Assembly (NCBI GenBank): GCA_019639175.1
Contig: JAHBSK010000005.1
Span: 124,001 to 188,000, forward strand
Direction of reading: 5' to 3'
Length of the DNA: 64,000 nucleotides
From: Acidobacteriota bacterium
GTDB taxonomy: Bacteria; Acidobacteriota; Blastocatellia; Pyrinomonadales; Pyrinomonadaceae
Shown here: positions 45,545-52,763 of the stretch, one piece after another
Layout: every line of letters begins with the position of its first letter
Numbering within the stretch: position 1 is the stretch's first letter
Position numbers and translations under genes: made by a program
The notes under the pieces: model-generated
The model's database searches: none
Seen by the model: only the letters and a program-made list of their open reading frames with translations
What the model was told of the DNA's origin: nothing

Positions 45545-45715
45545 TTACCACGGAATAAAATATAGCAGCCAGGCGATGGCAAGACTGATGCCGATGAACT
45601 GAAAGAACAGTTTTATCCCGTAAATTACACACTCTTTTGCGTCACCGTCCTTAAACACGGCGAACGCCGCCGAGACGAACACTGCGAAACCGACCAGGTA
45701 GAGAAAATGGTTCAT
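45545..45715 (-). CDS. 56-residue membrane protein coupled to the DUF6677-like gene
   Basis: Reads MNHFLYLVGFAVFVSAAFAV, then FKDGDAKECVIYGIKLFFQ and FIGISLAIAWLLYFIPW. Two hydrophobic segments flank a short charged loop, so a two-helix hairpin membrane protein is likely. Its ATG overlaps the TGA of the upstream gene (ATGA), a classic coupling arrangement. No family recognised. Codon use is like its neighbours, which supports a real gene despite its size. Confidence 0.7.
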   Translation of the reverse strand: MNHFLYLVGFAVFVSAAFAVFKDGDAKECVIYGIKLFFQFIGISLAIAWLLYFIPW

Positions 45716-46092
45716 TTCTTCCTCCCCAGATAGATGTCAATGGCGTCAATGATCGCCAGATAATTGAGCAAACCGGCCGTTTCAATGAACTTTCCGCCGT
45801 ATTCAAAGGTGGAAAGAGCGGCGGCCTTCGGGTCAGGCTCCATTGAAAAAAGATAGCTCAGGCCCGTGCCGAGGCCGTTCCCTGCCTTGGCAAAAAGGTT
45901 CAGCATATACAGCAACTGGCCGTCATCAAATCCAAAACCGGGGAAATATGCCCCGCCACTGAAGATGGCGATGATGATCATCGACCATATCGCCGCCGAA
46001 AGAATAAGGCCGCGAACATGTTTTCCCTGAAGAAAATGCCCGGCGCCGGGAAAGAGCCATGCCAAAAAACCAATTACGACCGGATTATTCAT
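45712..46092 (-). CDS. Membrane protein, DUF6677/TM2-like
   Basis: 126 aa. Starts VVIGFLAWLFPGAGHFLQGKHVRGLILSAAIWSMIIIAIFSGG, the WLxPGxGHxxxGxxxRGxxL pattern seen in DUF6677- and TM2-like proteins, with a last hydrophobic segment near the C-terminus (FIETAGLLNYLAIIDAIDIYLGRKK). Function unknown; the family is common in Acidobacteriota genomes. It overlaps the 56-residue membrane protein gene by 4 nt and is preceded by ~690 nt of repeat-rich non-coding DNA. Confidence 0.7.
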   Translation of the reverse strand: MNNPVVIGFLAWLFPGAGHFLQGKHVRGLILSAAIWSMIIIAIFSGGAYFPGFGFDDGQLLYMLNLFAKAGNGLGTGLSYLFSMEPDPKAAALSTFEYGGKFIETAGLLNYLAIIDAIDIYLGRKK

Positions 46093-46209
46093 AGGAAATC
46101 AGAAAAATTCTCCCTATAGTTTACTTTAAATGTCGAACTGCGAACACTGGAAACTGCTATAAATATTCTTTTGAACCTATTGAAAAGAAACAAGTTACAG
46201 GCTTTCAAG

Positions 46210-46259
46210 AAATGACTTTAGATAAGCTCATACCTCATCCATCACCCTTAAAGTCATTT
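46210..46259. repeat. Perfect 11-bp inverted repeat
   Basis: AAATGACTTTA (46210-46220) and TAAAGTCATTT (46249-46259) with a 28-nt spacer, in the non-coding region 46093-46306. The rest of that region shows no gene. No U-run follows, so it is not an obvious terminator. Confidence 0.7.
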
Positions 46260-46306
46260 AGCAAGCAGTTACATAACACCTTTTATATCAAGGGGTTAAG
46301 GCTCTC

Positions 46307-46545
46307 TTGACATTTTATGCGATGCATTTTGCGGCAAAGCTTAGCCACGTCGTTTACTGCGTGGTAAAGGGGGAATTTTGTCCCGAAAGGGCGTTTACAC
46401 CCTTACCGCGTGCTTCCATCTCAATGGCAGGCCCGTGAACGGGCCGAATGCGTTGAATCGCAGATCTCTCCACACCGTAAACGGCGTGGCTATGCTAAAA
46501 CACAAAATACAACAGCTTACGAAAACCCCCTGAAATAAAATGTCA
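46307..46545. mobile_element. MITE-like element, copy 2 (different interior)
   Basis: Ends TTGACATTTTAT (46307-46318) and ATAAAATGTCA (46535-46545) are inverted copies. Inside lies a second inverted pair, 46343-46364 (AGCCACGTCGTTTACTGCG...) with 46470-46491 (...GTAAACGGCGTGGCT), plus short hairpins such as CCCGAAAGGG and GGCCCGTGAACGGGCC. No coding capacity. The palindromic interior resembles REP/BIME-type sequences. Confidence 0.6.
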
Positions 46546-46576
46546 GCAGAACCTAGCAATCACTACCCCTGCACTA

Positions 46577-46733
46577 CTGACATTTTACATTAACACCTGT
46601 CAACGAACGTTTTCTTGAACGCGGATCTGACGGATCTATCGGATAGGAGCGGATATGAGATCCCAGACCCGTGCGAATCCGCCCGATCCGCTTAATCAGT
46701 GTTCAAAAAAATGTCAAAAATCGAAAATGTCAA
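46577..46733. mobile_element. MITE-like element, copy 3
   Basis: Left end CTGACATTTTA (46577-46587); right ends AAAATGTCAA at 46708-46717 and again 46724-46733. The interior holds TTGAACGCGGATC (from 46615) and the inverse ...CTTAATCAGTGTTCAA (to 46706), clearly related to copy 1. It sits 32 nt after copy 2, so two elements are clustered between the DUF6677-like and peptidase C26 genes. Confidence 0.6.
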
Positions 46734-46784
46734 TAAAACCTGTCAATACCGAATACACATCGACAGATTTTTCAAAGAACTCTG

Positions 46785-47528
46785 TCATTCACTTCGACAC
46801 GCATCAACGAGCTTTTCAAATATCGCCGCGGATACCGGATCGGTTCGCCACGAAAGTTCGGGATGCCATTGAACGCCGAGGACAAATCTGTCATTTCGGT
46901 CGTCCTCTATCGCCTCGATGACACCGTCGGACGCCGCCGCACTGTTTATCAAATTTCTCCCCATCATTTTTACGGCCTGATGATGATGAGAGTTTACTTT
47001 AAGTCTTTGCGAGCTTTCACCCGCTGCACCGGTCGAAGCCAATATCTCTGAAAGCCTGCTTTCATGCCTTATCATCACAAAGTGCGAGGCTCTTTCCAGC
47101 GGCACGCCTTGTCGATGCTTGATCGGGTTTTCGACCTGGCTTTCTATATCCTGTATCAAAGAACCGCCGCGAAAAACGTTCAATATCTGCATCCCAAAGC
47201 AAATACCCAAAACCGGCAAGCCTCTTCTTTCACCAGCCGTTAGCAATAAAAGGTCGGTTTCGTCCTTTTCCGGTATCACGCGCCCAAGCTTTGGATGCGG
47301 ATCTTCGTCATATCGTGCCGGGTCGGGATCGCAATCGGCTCCGGGAAGCAAAATGCCGTCAATGCCGTCCACTATATCATTGATATAGCTTTCGTCCGCG
47401 ATCAGCGGAATATGCACGGGCAAACCGCCGGCGGCATATATCGCCTCGCTGTAATCGCGCCCGAGATAAAAACGCCTTGTCTCAAGCTCCAGCCTCATGC
47501 TGATTCCTATCTTTGGGCGCACAGCCAT
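46785..47528 (-). CDS. Gamma-glutamyl-gamma-aminobutyrate hydrolase family protein (peptidase C26)
   Basis: About 247 aa from ATG 47528 (MAVRPKIGISMR); a GTG at 47534 is also in frame. Class I glutamine-amidotransferase fold: GIDGILLPGADCDPDPARYDE, nucleophile elbow VLGICFGMQILNVFRGG and catalytic FVLGVQWHPELSW, supplying the Cys, His and Glu triad. PuuD-type enzymes cleave gamma-glutamyl-GABA in putrescine breakdown, but neither puuA nor puuC is nearby, so the substrate is open. Confidence 0.9.
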   Translation of the reverse strand: MAVRPKIGISMRLELETRRFYLGRDYSEAIYAAGGLPVHIPLIADESYINDIVDGIDGILLPGADCDPDPARYDEDPHPKLGRVIPEKDETDLLLLTAGERRGLPVLGICFGMQILNVFRGGSLIQDIESQVENPIKHRQGVPLERASHFVMIRHESRLSEILASTGAAGESSQRLKVNSHHHQAVKMMGRNLINSAAASDGVIEAIEDDRNDRFVLGVQWHPELSWRTDPVSAAIFEKLVDACRSE

Positions 47529-47633
47529 AAACACTCAATGTTCAAATAAAATCGAGGTAGTGTCAATTTGAGCATTTCAAAATAAAGCCCTATGATTTAC
47601 TTTTAACATAATATGCCAAGCAAAGAACAAAAT

Positions 47634-48164
47634 ATGCCTATCCGTTCGACGACGGTTCTGCTTGTCCGGCGAAACGGAAAGGTCGCCATGGCCGGTGACG
47701 GACAGGTCACGCTGGGCGAAACGGTCATAAAGGGCAGTGCCCGAAAGATAAGACGCATCTCTAACGGCGATGTGATAACGGGTTTTGCCGGAGCGACGGC
47801 TGATGCATTCACGCTCTTGACCAGATTTGAGGCGAAGCTGGGCGAATTTCAGGGCCAGTTGGAACGCGCCGCCATAGAACTCAGCAAGGATTGGCGCACC
47901 GACCGTTATCTGCGGCATCTGGAGGCGTTGCTGATCGTCGCGGACAGGGAGAATGAATTTCTCATCTCCGGCAAAGGCGACGTAATTGCCTCTGACGACG
48001 GGCTTTTGGCGGTTGGCTCCGGCAGCATGTATGCCCTTTCGGCTGCCAGAGCTTTGATGAAGCATACTGATCTTTCGGCGGCTGAAATTGCCGGCGAGTC
48101 ACTGAAAATAGCAGCAGATATCTGCATATACACAAATTCGAACATAATTATCGAAGAGCTTTGA
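47634..48164 (+). CDS. hslV: ATP-dependent protease subunit HslV
   Basis: About 176 aa from ATG 47634 ([13 protein letters not shown]); an in-frame ATG at 47613 would add seven residues. Proteasome-beta-like fold: the Thr-Thr pair after the short propeptide is the nucleophile site, followed by [28 protein letters not shown] and [22 protein letters not shown], all HslV hallmarks. The dodecamer degrades proteins unfolded by HslU, encoded 16 nt downstream. The short propeptide favours the 47634 start. Confidence 0.96.
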   Translation: MPIRSTTVLLVRRNGKVAMAGDGQVTLGETVIKGSARKIRRISNGDVITGFAGATADAFTLLTRFEAKLGEFQGQLERAAIELSKDWRTDRYLRHLEALLIVADRENEFLISGKGDVIASDDGLLAVGSGSMYALSAARALMKHTDLSAAEIAGESLKIAADICIYTNSNIIIEEL

Positions 48165-48180
48165 TCCAGGAAAAATTCCA

Positions 48181-49584
48181 ATGGCGATATATCTGGGCGG
48201 TGAAACAAAAGAGGCCGCCGTGAAACCAAAACTTGATGAACTGACGCCTCGACAGATAGTTGAGGAACTGGACAAATATGTCGTCGGCCAAAAGGACGCG
48301 AAACGCGCCGTGGCGGTCGCGCTCCGCAACCGCGTCAGGCGGCATCGGCTTCCGGCCGAGATCGCCCAGGACGTTCTGCCAAAAAATATCCTGATGATCG
48401 GTTCGACCGGCGTCGGAAAGACCGAGATCGCCCGCAGGCTTGCCCGTCTGGCCGATTCGCCTTTTATAAAGATAGAAGCTTCGAAATTTACCGAGGTCGG
48501 TTACGTCGGCCGCGATGTTGAGAGCATGATCCGCGAACTGACCGATGTTGCCATCGACATGACCAAACAGGCGGCGTATGAGAGCGTCAAAGCACAGGCC
48601 GAGGCAAATGCAGAGGAAATGATCCTTGATATTCTGCTGCCGCCGACGGCATTGCATTATCAGACGCAGCCCGATGCGGACGATGCCATTGGCGATCCGC
48701 CGCAAAACCGTACGCGTGAAAAGCTCCGCGACCAGTTTCGCCGAGGCGAACTGGACGACCGGATGATCGAGATGGAAACGCAGGACCGTTCGCCGGCGAC
48801 GATAGATTTTGTCGGCGGACAGGGAATGGAGGAAATGGGCGTAAACCTGAAGGATATGTTCGGCAATATATTTCCGAGCAAGACCGTCAGGCGAAAACTC
48901 CGCGTTGCCGACGCCAGAAGTTATCTGATCCGCGAACAGCAGGAAAACCTGATAGATATGGAGCAGGTGACGCGCTCCGCGATAGACAGAACGCAGAATG
49001 CAGGCATCATTTTTTTGGACGAGATAGACAAGGTCGCGGGCCGCGAATCGGGAGGGAACCCGGACGTGTCGCGCGAAGGTGTTCAGCGTGACCTTTTGCC
49101 GATAGTCGAGGGAACCAACGTCAACACGCGCTACGGCATGGTCAGCACCGAGCATATTCTTTTTATCGCCGCAGGTGCTTTTCATGTGGCAAAACCCTCC
49201 GACCTGATACCGGAATTGCAGGGAAGATTTCCCATCCGCGTTGAACTGGAGGCACTGACGGTCGATGACCTTAAGCGCATCCTGACCCAGCCAAAAAATT
49301 CGCTTATAAAACAGTATCAGGAGCTTTTAAGCACTGAGGGAATTAAGCTCGATTTCACTGACGATGCCATCTCAAAACTTGCCGAGATGACGGCAGAGCT
49401 TAACCGCTCGACCGAGAACATCGGCGCCCGGCGGCTTCACACATTACTTGAGAAACTGCTTGAAGAGATAAGCTTTTTGGGCGGTGAATTGGACGAAAAA
49501 ACACAGAGCATCACGTCAGAATATGTCGAGGCAAAATTAAGCAGCCTGATAAAGGATCAGGATCTTCGTCAATACATTTTATAG
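48181..49584 (+). CDS. hslU: ATP-dependent protease ATPase subunit HslU
   Basis: 467 aa AAA+ unfoldase. LTPRQIVEELDKYVVGQKDAKRAVAVALRNR, Walker A IGSTGVGKTEIARR, the EVGYVGRDVESMIRELTD pore region, the intermediate I-domain (~110-240), Walker B GIIFLDEIDKVAGRE, and the C-terminal tail ending DQDLRQYIL, which inserts into HslV. Normal length and order. Forms an operon with hslV. Confidence 0.97.
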   Translation: MAIYLGGETKEAAVKPKLDELTPRQIVEELDKYVVGQKDAKRAVAVALRNRVRRHRLPAEIAQDVLPKNILMIGSTGVGKTEIARRLARLADSPFIKIEASKFTEVGYVGRDVESMIRELTDVAIDMTKQAAYESVKAQAEANAEEMILDILLPPTALHYQTQPDADDAIGDPPQNRTREKLRDQFRRGELDDRMIEMETQDRSPATIDFVGGQGMEEMGVNLKDMFGNIFPSKTVRRKLRVADARSYLIREQQENLIDMEQVTRSAIDRTQNAGIIFLDEIDKVAGRESGGNPDVSREGVQRDLLPIVEGTNVNTRYGMVSTEHILFIAAGAFHVAKPSDLIPELQGRFPIRVELEALTVDDLKRILTQPKNSLIKQYQELLSTEGIKLDFTDDAISKLAEMTAELNRSTENIGARRLHTLLEKLLEEISFLGGELDEKTQSITSEYVEAKLSSLIKDQDLRQYIL

Positions 49585-49644
49585 TTTAAGCACTTTGCAA
49601 ATATGTCGAGCCTCGCAACCCTTCGCCGGTTTAAGCACCTGAAA

Positions 49645-50715
49645 ATGAATAAAGCAGCTCTCATTCTTATAGCGCTTACGGTGCTTATCGGCTTAAGCTG
49701 CGGCAAGCGGCGGGCGCCGTCGCCGCCGAAAGAACGCGTCCAGCAGCGTGCCGTCATAAGCGGTTTTCAGCGCGGCAGCGAGGTGATACTTTCATGGCAG
49801 ATGCCGGCGCGCGATGCCGCCGACACAAGCCTGCTTAACATCGACCGCATAGACGTTTATCGGCTGGCCGAACCGCTGACCGCTCCGCAGGCAATGTCCG
49901 AAGAGGATTTTGCTTCGCGAAGCCTGATCATTGCCGGGATACCTGTAAAAGAAACAGATTTCGGAATGAAGCAAATGACCTATCGCGACGAACTCCGGTT
50001 TGCCGGCCAGCCTGTCCGCCTGCGTTACGCCGTTCGCTTCGTAAATAAATTCGGGCAAAAGGCGCAGTTCTCCAATTTCTTTATGATGGAGCCTGCGGCG
50101 CGAGTGGCAACTGCCCCGACTTCCCTTACGGCTACGCTGAGCCAGGAACGCGTGGCCCTGACATGGACTCCGCCGACGGCGAACGTCGATGCGTCAACAC
50201 CGCCAAATATTCTTGGATACAACATTTACCGTTCTGCATCGCCGACCGCAGCCGCGACAAAGCTGAACCCTCAGCCTGTCATCGACACGCAATACGCCGA
50301 CCGCACTTTTCAGTTTGAAACTGAATATTTCTATTTTGTAAGGGCACTCTCGCTCGGCACGGACGGCAACCCGGTAGAAAGCCTGGAATCGAACATCATT
50401 ACACTAAAGCCGGTCGATACATTTCCGCCATCGCCGCCGTCTTCTATAACTATCGCGGCGACGCCGACATCAATTTCACTGTTCTTCCCTGCCAACCCCG
50501 AAGACGACGTTGTCGGTTATAAAATATACCGCTCGACCGATCCCGATCTGCCGCCTTCACAATGGGAGCCGATGACCGTCGAACCGCAGGAAGAGACAAC
50601 TTACCGCGACGACCGCGTCGAATCGGGCAAACGCTATCACTATTACATCACCGCCATTGACCGCTTTGGCAACGTCAGCAACCCCAGCGATGTGGTGAAT
50701 GAAATAGTGCCTTAG
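49645..50715 (+). CDS. Lipoprotein with fibronectin type III repeats
   Basis: About 356 aa from ATG 49645 (MNKAALILIALTVLIGLSCGKRR); a start at 49603 would add 14 residues before the signal. The signal peptide ends in a lipobox-like GLSC, so the protein is probably lipidated. At least two clear FN3 domains follow (ATAPTSLTATLSQERVALTWTPP...GYNIYRS and PPSSITIAATPTSISLFFPA...GYKIYRSTDP), and a degenerate one precedes them. FN3 lipoproteins bind other proteins or polysaccharides at the envelope; no enzyme motif is seen. It follows hslU by 60 nt. Confidence 0.82.
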   Translation: MNKAALILIALTVLIGLSCGKRRAPSPPKERVQQRAVISGFQRGSEVILSWQMPARDAADTSLLNIDRIDVYRLAEPLTAPQAMSEEDFASRSLIIAGIPVKETDFGMKQMTYRDELRFAGQPVRLRYAVRFVNKFGQKAQFSNFFMMEPAARVATAPTSLTATLSQERVALTWTPPTANVDASTPPNILGYNIYRSASPTAAATKLNPQPVIDTQYADRTFQFETEYFYFVRALSLGTDGNPVESLESNIITLKPVDTFPPSPPSSITIAATPTSISLFFPANPEDDVVGYKIYRSTDPDLPPSQWEPMTVEPQEETTYRDDRVESGKRYHYYITAIDRFGNVSNPSDVVNEIVP

Positions 50716-50809
50716 CAAAGCGTTACAAATTGTAACTGTTTGAAATATCGGGCAGAGATAAATAGAATGCCTTTATTTCTGAAATAACCTACATTGTCCG
50801 AAAAAGAAG

Positions 50810-51328
50810 ATGAAGAACTCGATAGCATTATTTGAAAGGAACCGGATTCGTCGAATCTATGATGAAGAGAGCGAGACGTGGTATTTTTCCGTGATCGACG
50901 TGATAGCCGCCCTGACCGAAAGCGATAACCCGAGAGATTACTGGTTCAAAATGAAAATACGCGTCAAAAGCGATGACGGGCTTGAACTGTCGACAATTTG
51001 TCGACAGTTCAAATTAGAGGCTCAGGACGGGAAAATGCGTGCGACAGACACCGCGAACGTCCAAGGATTGCTGCGAATAATTCAGTCAATTCCCTCGCCA
51101 AAGGCGGAGCCTTTCAAACAATGGCTGGCGCGGGTCGGGTATGAACGTATGCAGGAGATAGCCGACCCGGAGCGTTCGATGAACTGGTTAGCTCCTCCGA
51201 AAATGAACATCCTTAAACTTATAAATTGCTTTAAGTGTCGGGCGGCAACAGTTCAATCAGTATTTCATGTGCGGATTTATCCTGTGTGGTCACAACGGTT
51301 AGCATTTAGCATCAGTCTTACATCATAG
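50810..51328 (+). pseudogene. Truncated BRO-N/DinD-like protein gene
   Basis: 172 aa open frame of which residues 1-~127 match the N-terminal BRO domain of phage antirepressor/DinD-like proteins: IALFERNRIRRIYDEESETWYFSVIDVIAALTESDNPRDYW, then GLLRIIQSIPSPKAEPFKQWLARVGYERMQEIADPE. Full-length relatives continue for ~130 more residues (a YxxxGYxxxWIxxRmxGI block); here homology stops at about 51190 and the rest (SMNWLAPPKMNILKL...) is unrelated and cysteine-poor. This looks like a 3'-truncated remnant, possibly still producing a DNA-binding domain. It carries a large perfect palindrome (50982-51012). Confidence 0.7.
50982..51012. repeat. Perfect 14-bp inverted repeat inside the BRO-N gene
   Basis: TTGAACTGTCGACA (50982-50995), centre ATT, TGTCGACAGTTCAA (50999-51012). 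It encodes the LELSTICRQFKL part of the domain. Much longer than expected by chance; a DNA-binding or recombination site embedded in coding sequence is possible. Confidence 0.85.
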
Positions 51329-51381
51329 TTAAAGCAAGTTATAAGGTTAGATTTGGTCAATTTTAGGCCTCGCCCATAATG

Positions 51382-51885
51382 TCACTCCCTTTCGGCGACG
51401 GTGTATGCCCACCATTCGCCTGTTCCTTTGCCCCAGGATGACCAGTACCAGGATGAGACGTCGGTCCATTCGTTTGAGAGGTTGTCTTCTATCCGTTCGC
51501 AGACGGTCAGGTTATCGCCTGCTTTTGACGCGGTAAAGCACGACCATCGTTTGCCGTCGTCACCGACCCTTAAAGGCAAGGGAGACGTTCTGTAACCGAC
51601 GGCTTCAAAACAATCGACAGCGGGGTGCAGCATTCGTGTTGCTTCGGTAACGCGGCGAATAATAATTTCGCGTTGGCCGTCGGTGAAACGTCCTATCTGT
51701 CCGGGAAAGCCGCGCAGGAAAAACCCCTCTCGTTCTGAAAGCCCGATGTTCCTTAGCTCACGGCCTTCAAATTCATGCGGAAATTCAAAATGGGCCGTGC
51801 CGTTATCCGGCGGCGCATTTGCCGTAAGAATGAACGGAGCGAAAAATGCCGCAAGGCATGAAAATATAAATGCTATTTTTTCCAT
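51382..51885 (-). CDS. Small exported protein of the exosortase operon
   Basis: 167 aa from ATG 51885 (MEKIAFIFSCLAAFFAPFILTANA), which overlaps the exosortase stop by 13 nt; the frame is open further upstream but that part lies in the exosortase gene. Signal peptide, then ~145 exported residues: HFEFPHEFEGRELRNIGLSEREGFFLRGFPGQIGRFTDG and a Trp-rich C-terminus (SSWYWSSWGKGTGEWWAYTV). Size, position after an exosortase and the aromatic tail recall EpsI-type exosortase-associated proteins, but similarity is too weak to assign. It may help recognise or mature the sorted substrate. Confidence 0.65.
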   Translation of the reverse strand: MEKIAFIFSCLAAFFAPFILTANAPPDNGTAHFEFPHEFEGRELRNIGLSEREGFFLRGFPGQIGRFTDGQREIIIRRVTEATRMLHPAVDCFEAVGYRTSPLPLRVGDDGKRWSCFTASKAGDNLTVCERIEDNLSNEWTDVSSWYWSSWGKGTGEWWAYTVAERE

Positions 51886-52763
51886 TGTTGTCCCGCAAGT
51901 TTTTTCACGATCCAAATTATCGCCAATGAAGTAAGGGCAAAAACGATCACGCCCACTGCGGAATGAAGCCATTCGGGGCCTTCGATCAATTTTGCCTCAA
52001 GATAAAAAAGTGACGCCGCTCTAAATACATTCCCAAGCATGATCGCCGCAAATGCCGCTGCCATTGCCGCAACGATCCGTAAATTACCGAGCCTCACGAA
52101 CGTAGAAAGAGCCATGGCAAGAAACATCCCGAACCACAGCATCTTCACGCCGCTGCACGGAGCATCTATCGAAACCGCCTGCTGTCCGAAATGCAGTATC
52201 ACGCCCTCGCGCAAAACGTCTAGGCCCTGCATTCTCAGCAAAATACTAACCGCTTCGCCCACCACGACGCGCATCGGAAAACCAAGATAAAAATTGAGTG
52301 AATCCGCAACCGGCAGGCTGAGCAAAAGCAGTATGAGAACACCGATATGAATCAGACGGCCAAACCTCCACCGGCTTAAAATAAAAGCGACCGAGACAAG
52401 CGCAAAAGCCGCTCGAGCCAAAGGCGGAGCAAACGCAAAACTCGCAGCATATAAGATCGCAAACGCTGAGGCGAATAAAAGTGAGGCTGTGGTCAACGAG
52501 GACGAAGTTCCCTTCCCCGCAAACCATGCCAAAAACACAACGGAAACCAGCGGAAGCAATTCCCAGACAGGCTCGCCGGTGAAGCTGACCCTGTAAGCCA
52601 TTGACCGCCACGCGCTCCAGAATGCTGCCATCTGCAGCAAAAGAACCGCGACCGGGCCGGAAATGAGATCGCCGGCAAATGAGGACCGGCTCTTGTCGGT
52701 TTCCGATATTGTGGCGGCCATAGACTTTAAACCGTCCGCAATCTGCTGCCGCGAAAACGCCAT
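51873..52763 (-). CDS. Exosortase/archaeosortase family transpeptidase
   Basis: 296 aa, about eight transmembrane helices. The catalytic triad of the family is present: Cys203 in DAPCSGVKMLWF, Arg248 in GNVFRAASLFY and His267 in EWLHSAVGVIVF. Exosortases cut C-terminal PEP-type sorting signals after transfer across the inner membrane. The gene overlaps the upstream VIT/vWA gene by 37 nt, and that protein ends with a PEP motif, a hydrophobic helix and arginines, so it is the probable dedicated substrate, as in XrtN-type systems. Which exosortase subfamily this is needs a profile comparison. Confidence 0.9.
   Translation of the reverse strand: MAFSRQQIADGLKSMAATISETDKSRSSFAGDLISGPVAVLLLQMAAFWSAWRSMAYRVSFTGEPVWELLPLVSVVFLAWFAGKGTSSSLTTASLLFASAFAILYAASFAFAPPLARAAFALVSVAFILSRWRFGRLIHIGVLILLLLSLPVADSLNFYLGFPMRVVVGEAVSILLRMQGLDVLREGVILHFGQQAVSIDAPCSGVKMLWFGMFLAMALSTFVRLGNLRIVAAMAAAFAAIMLGNVFRAASLFYLEAKLIEGPEWLHSAVGVIVFALTSLAIIWIVKKLAGQQWKK

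Noticed and set aside
46093..46784. tRNA or small-protein gene in the repeat-rich gap
   Set aside because: No cloverleaf or convincing ribosome-binding site with coding bias; structure is explained by the inverted-repeat elements.
48148..49185. Long antisense open frame opposite hslV-hslU (345 codons)
   Set aside because: It is a mirror of the strongly conserved hslVU genes and its translation has no family-like features.
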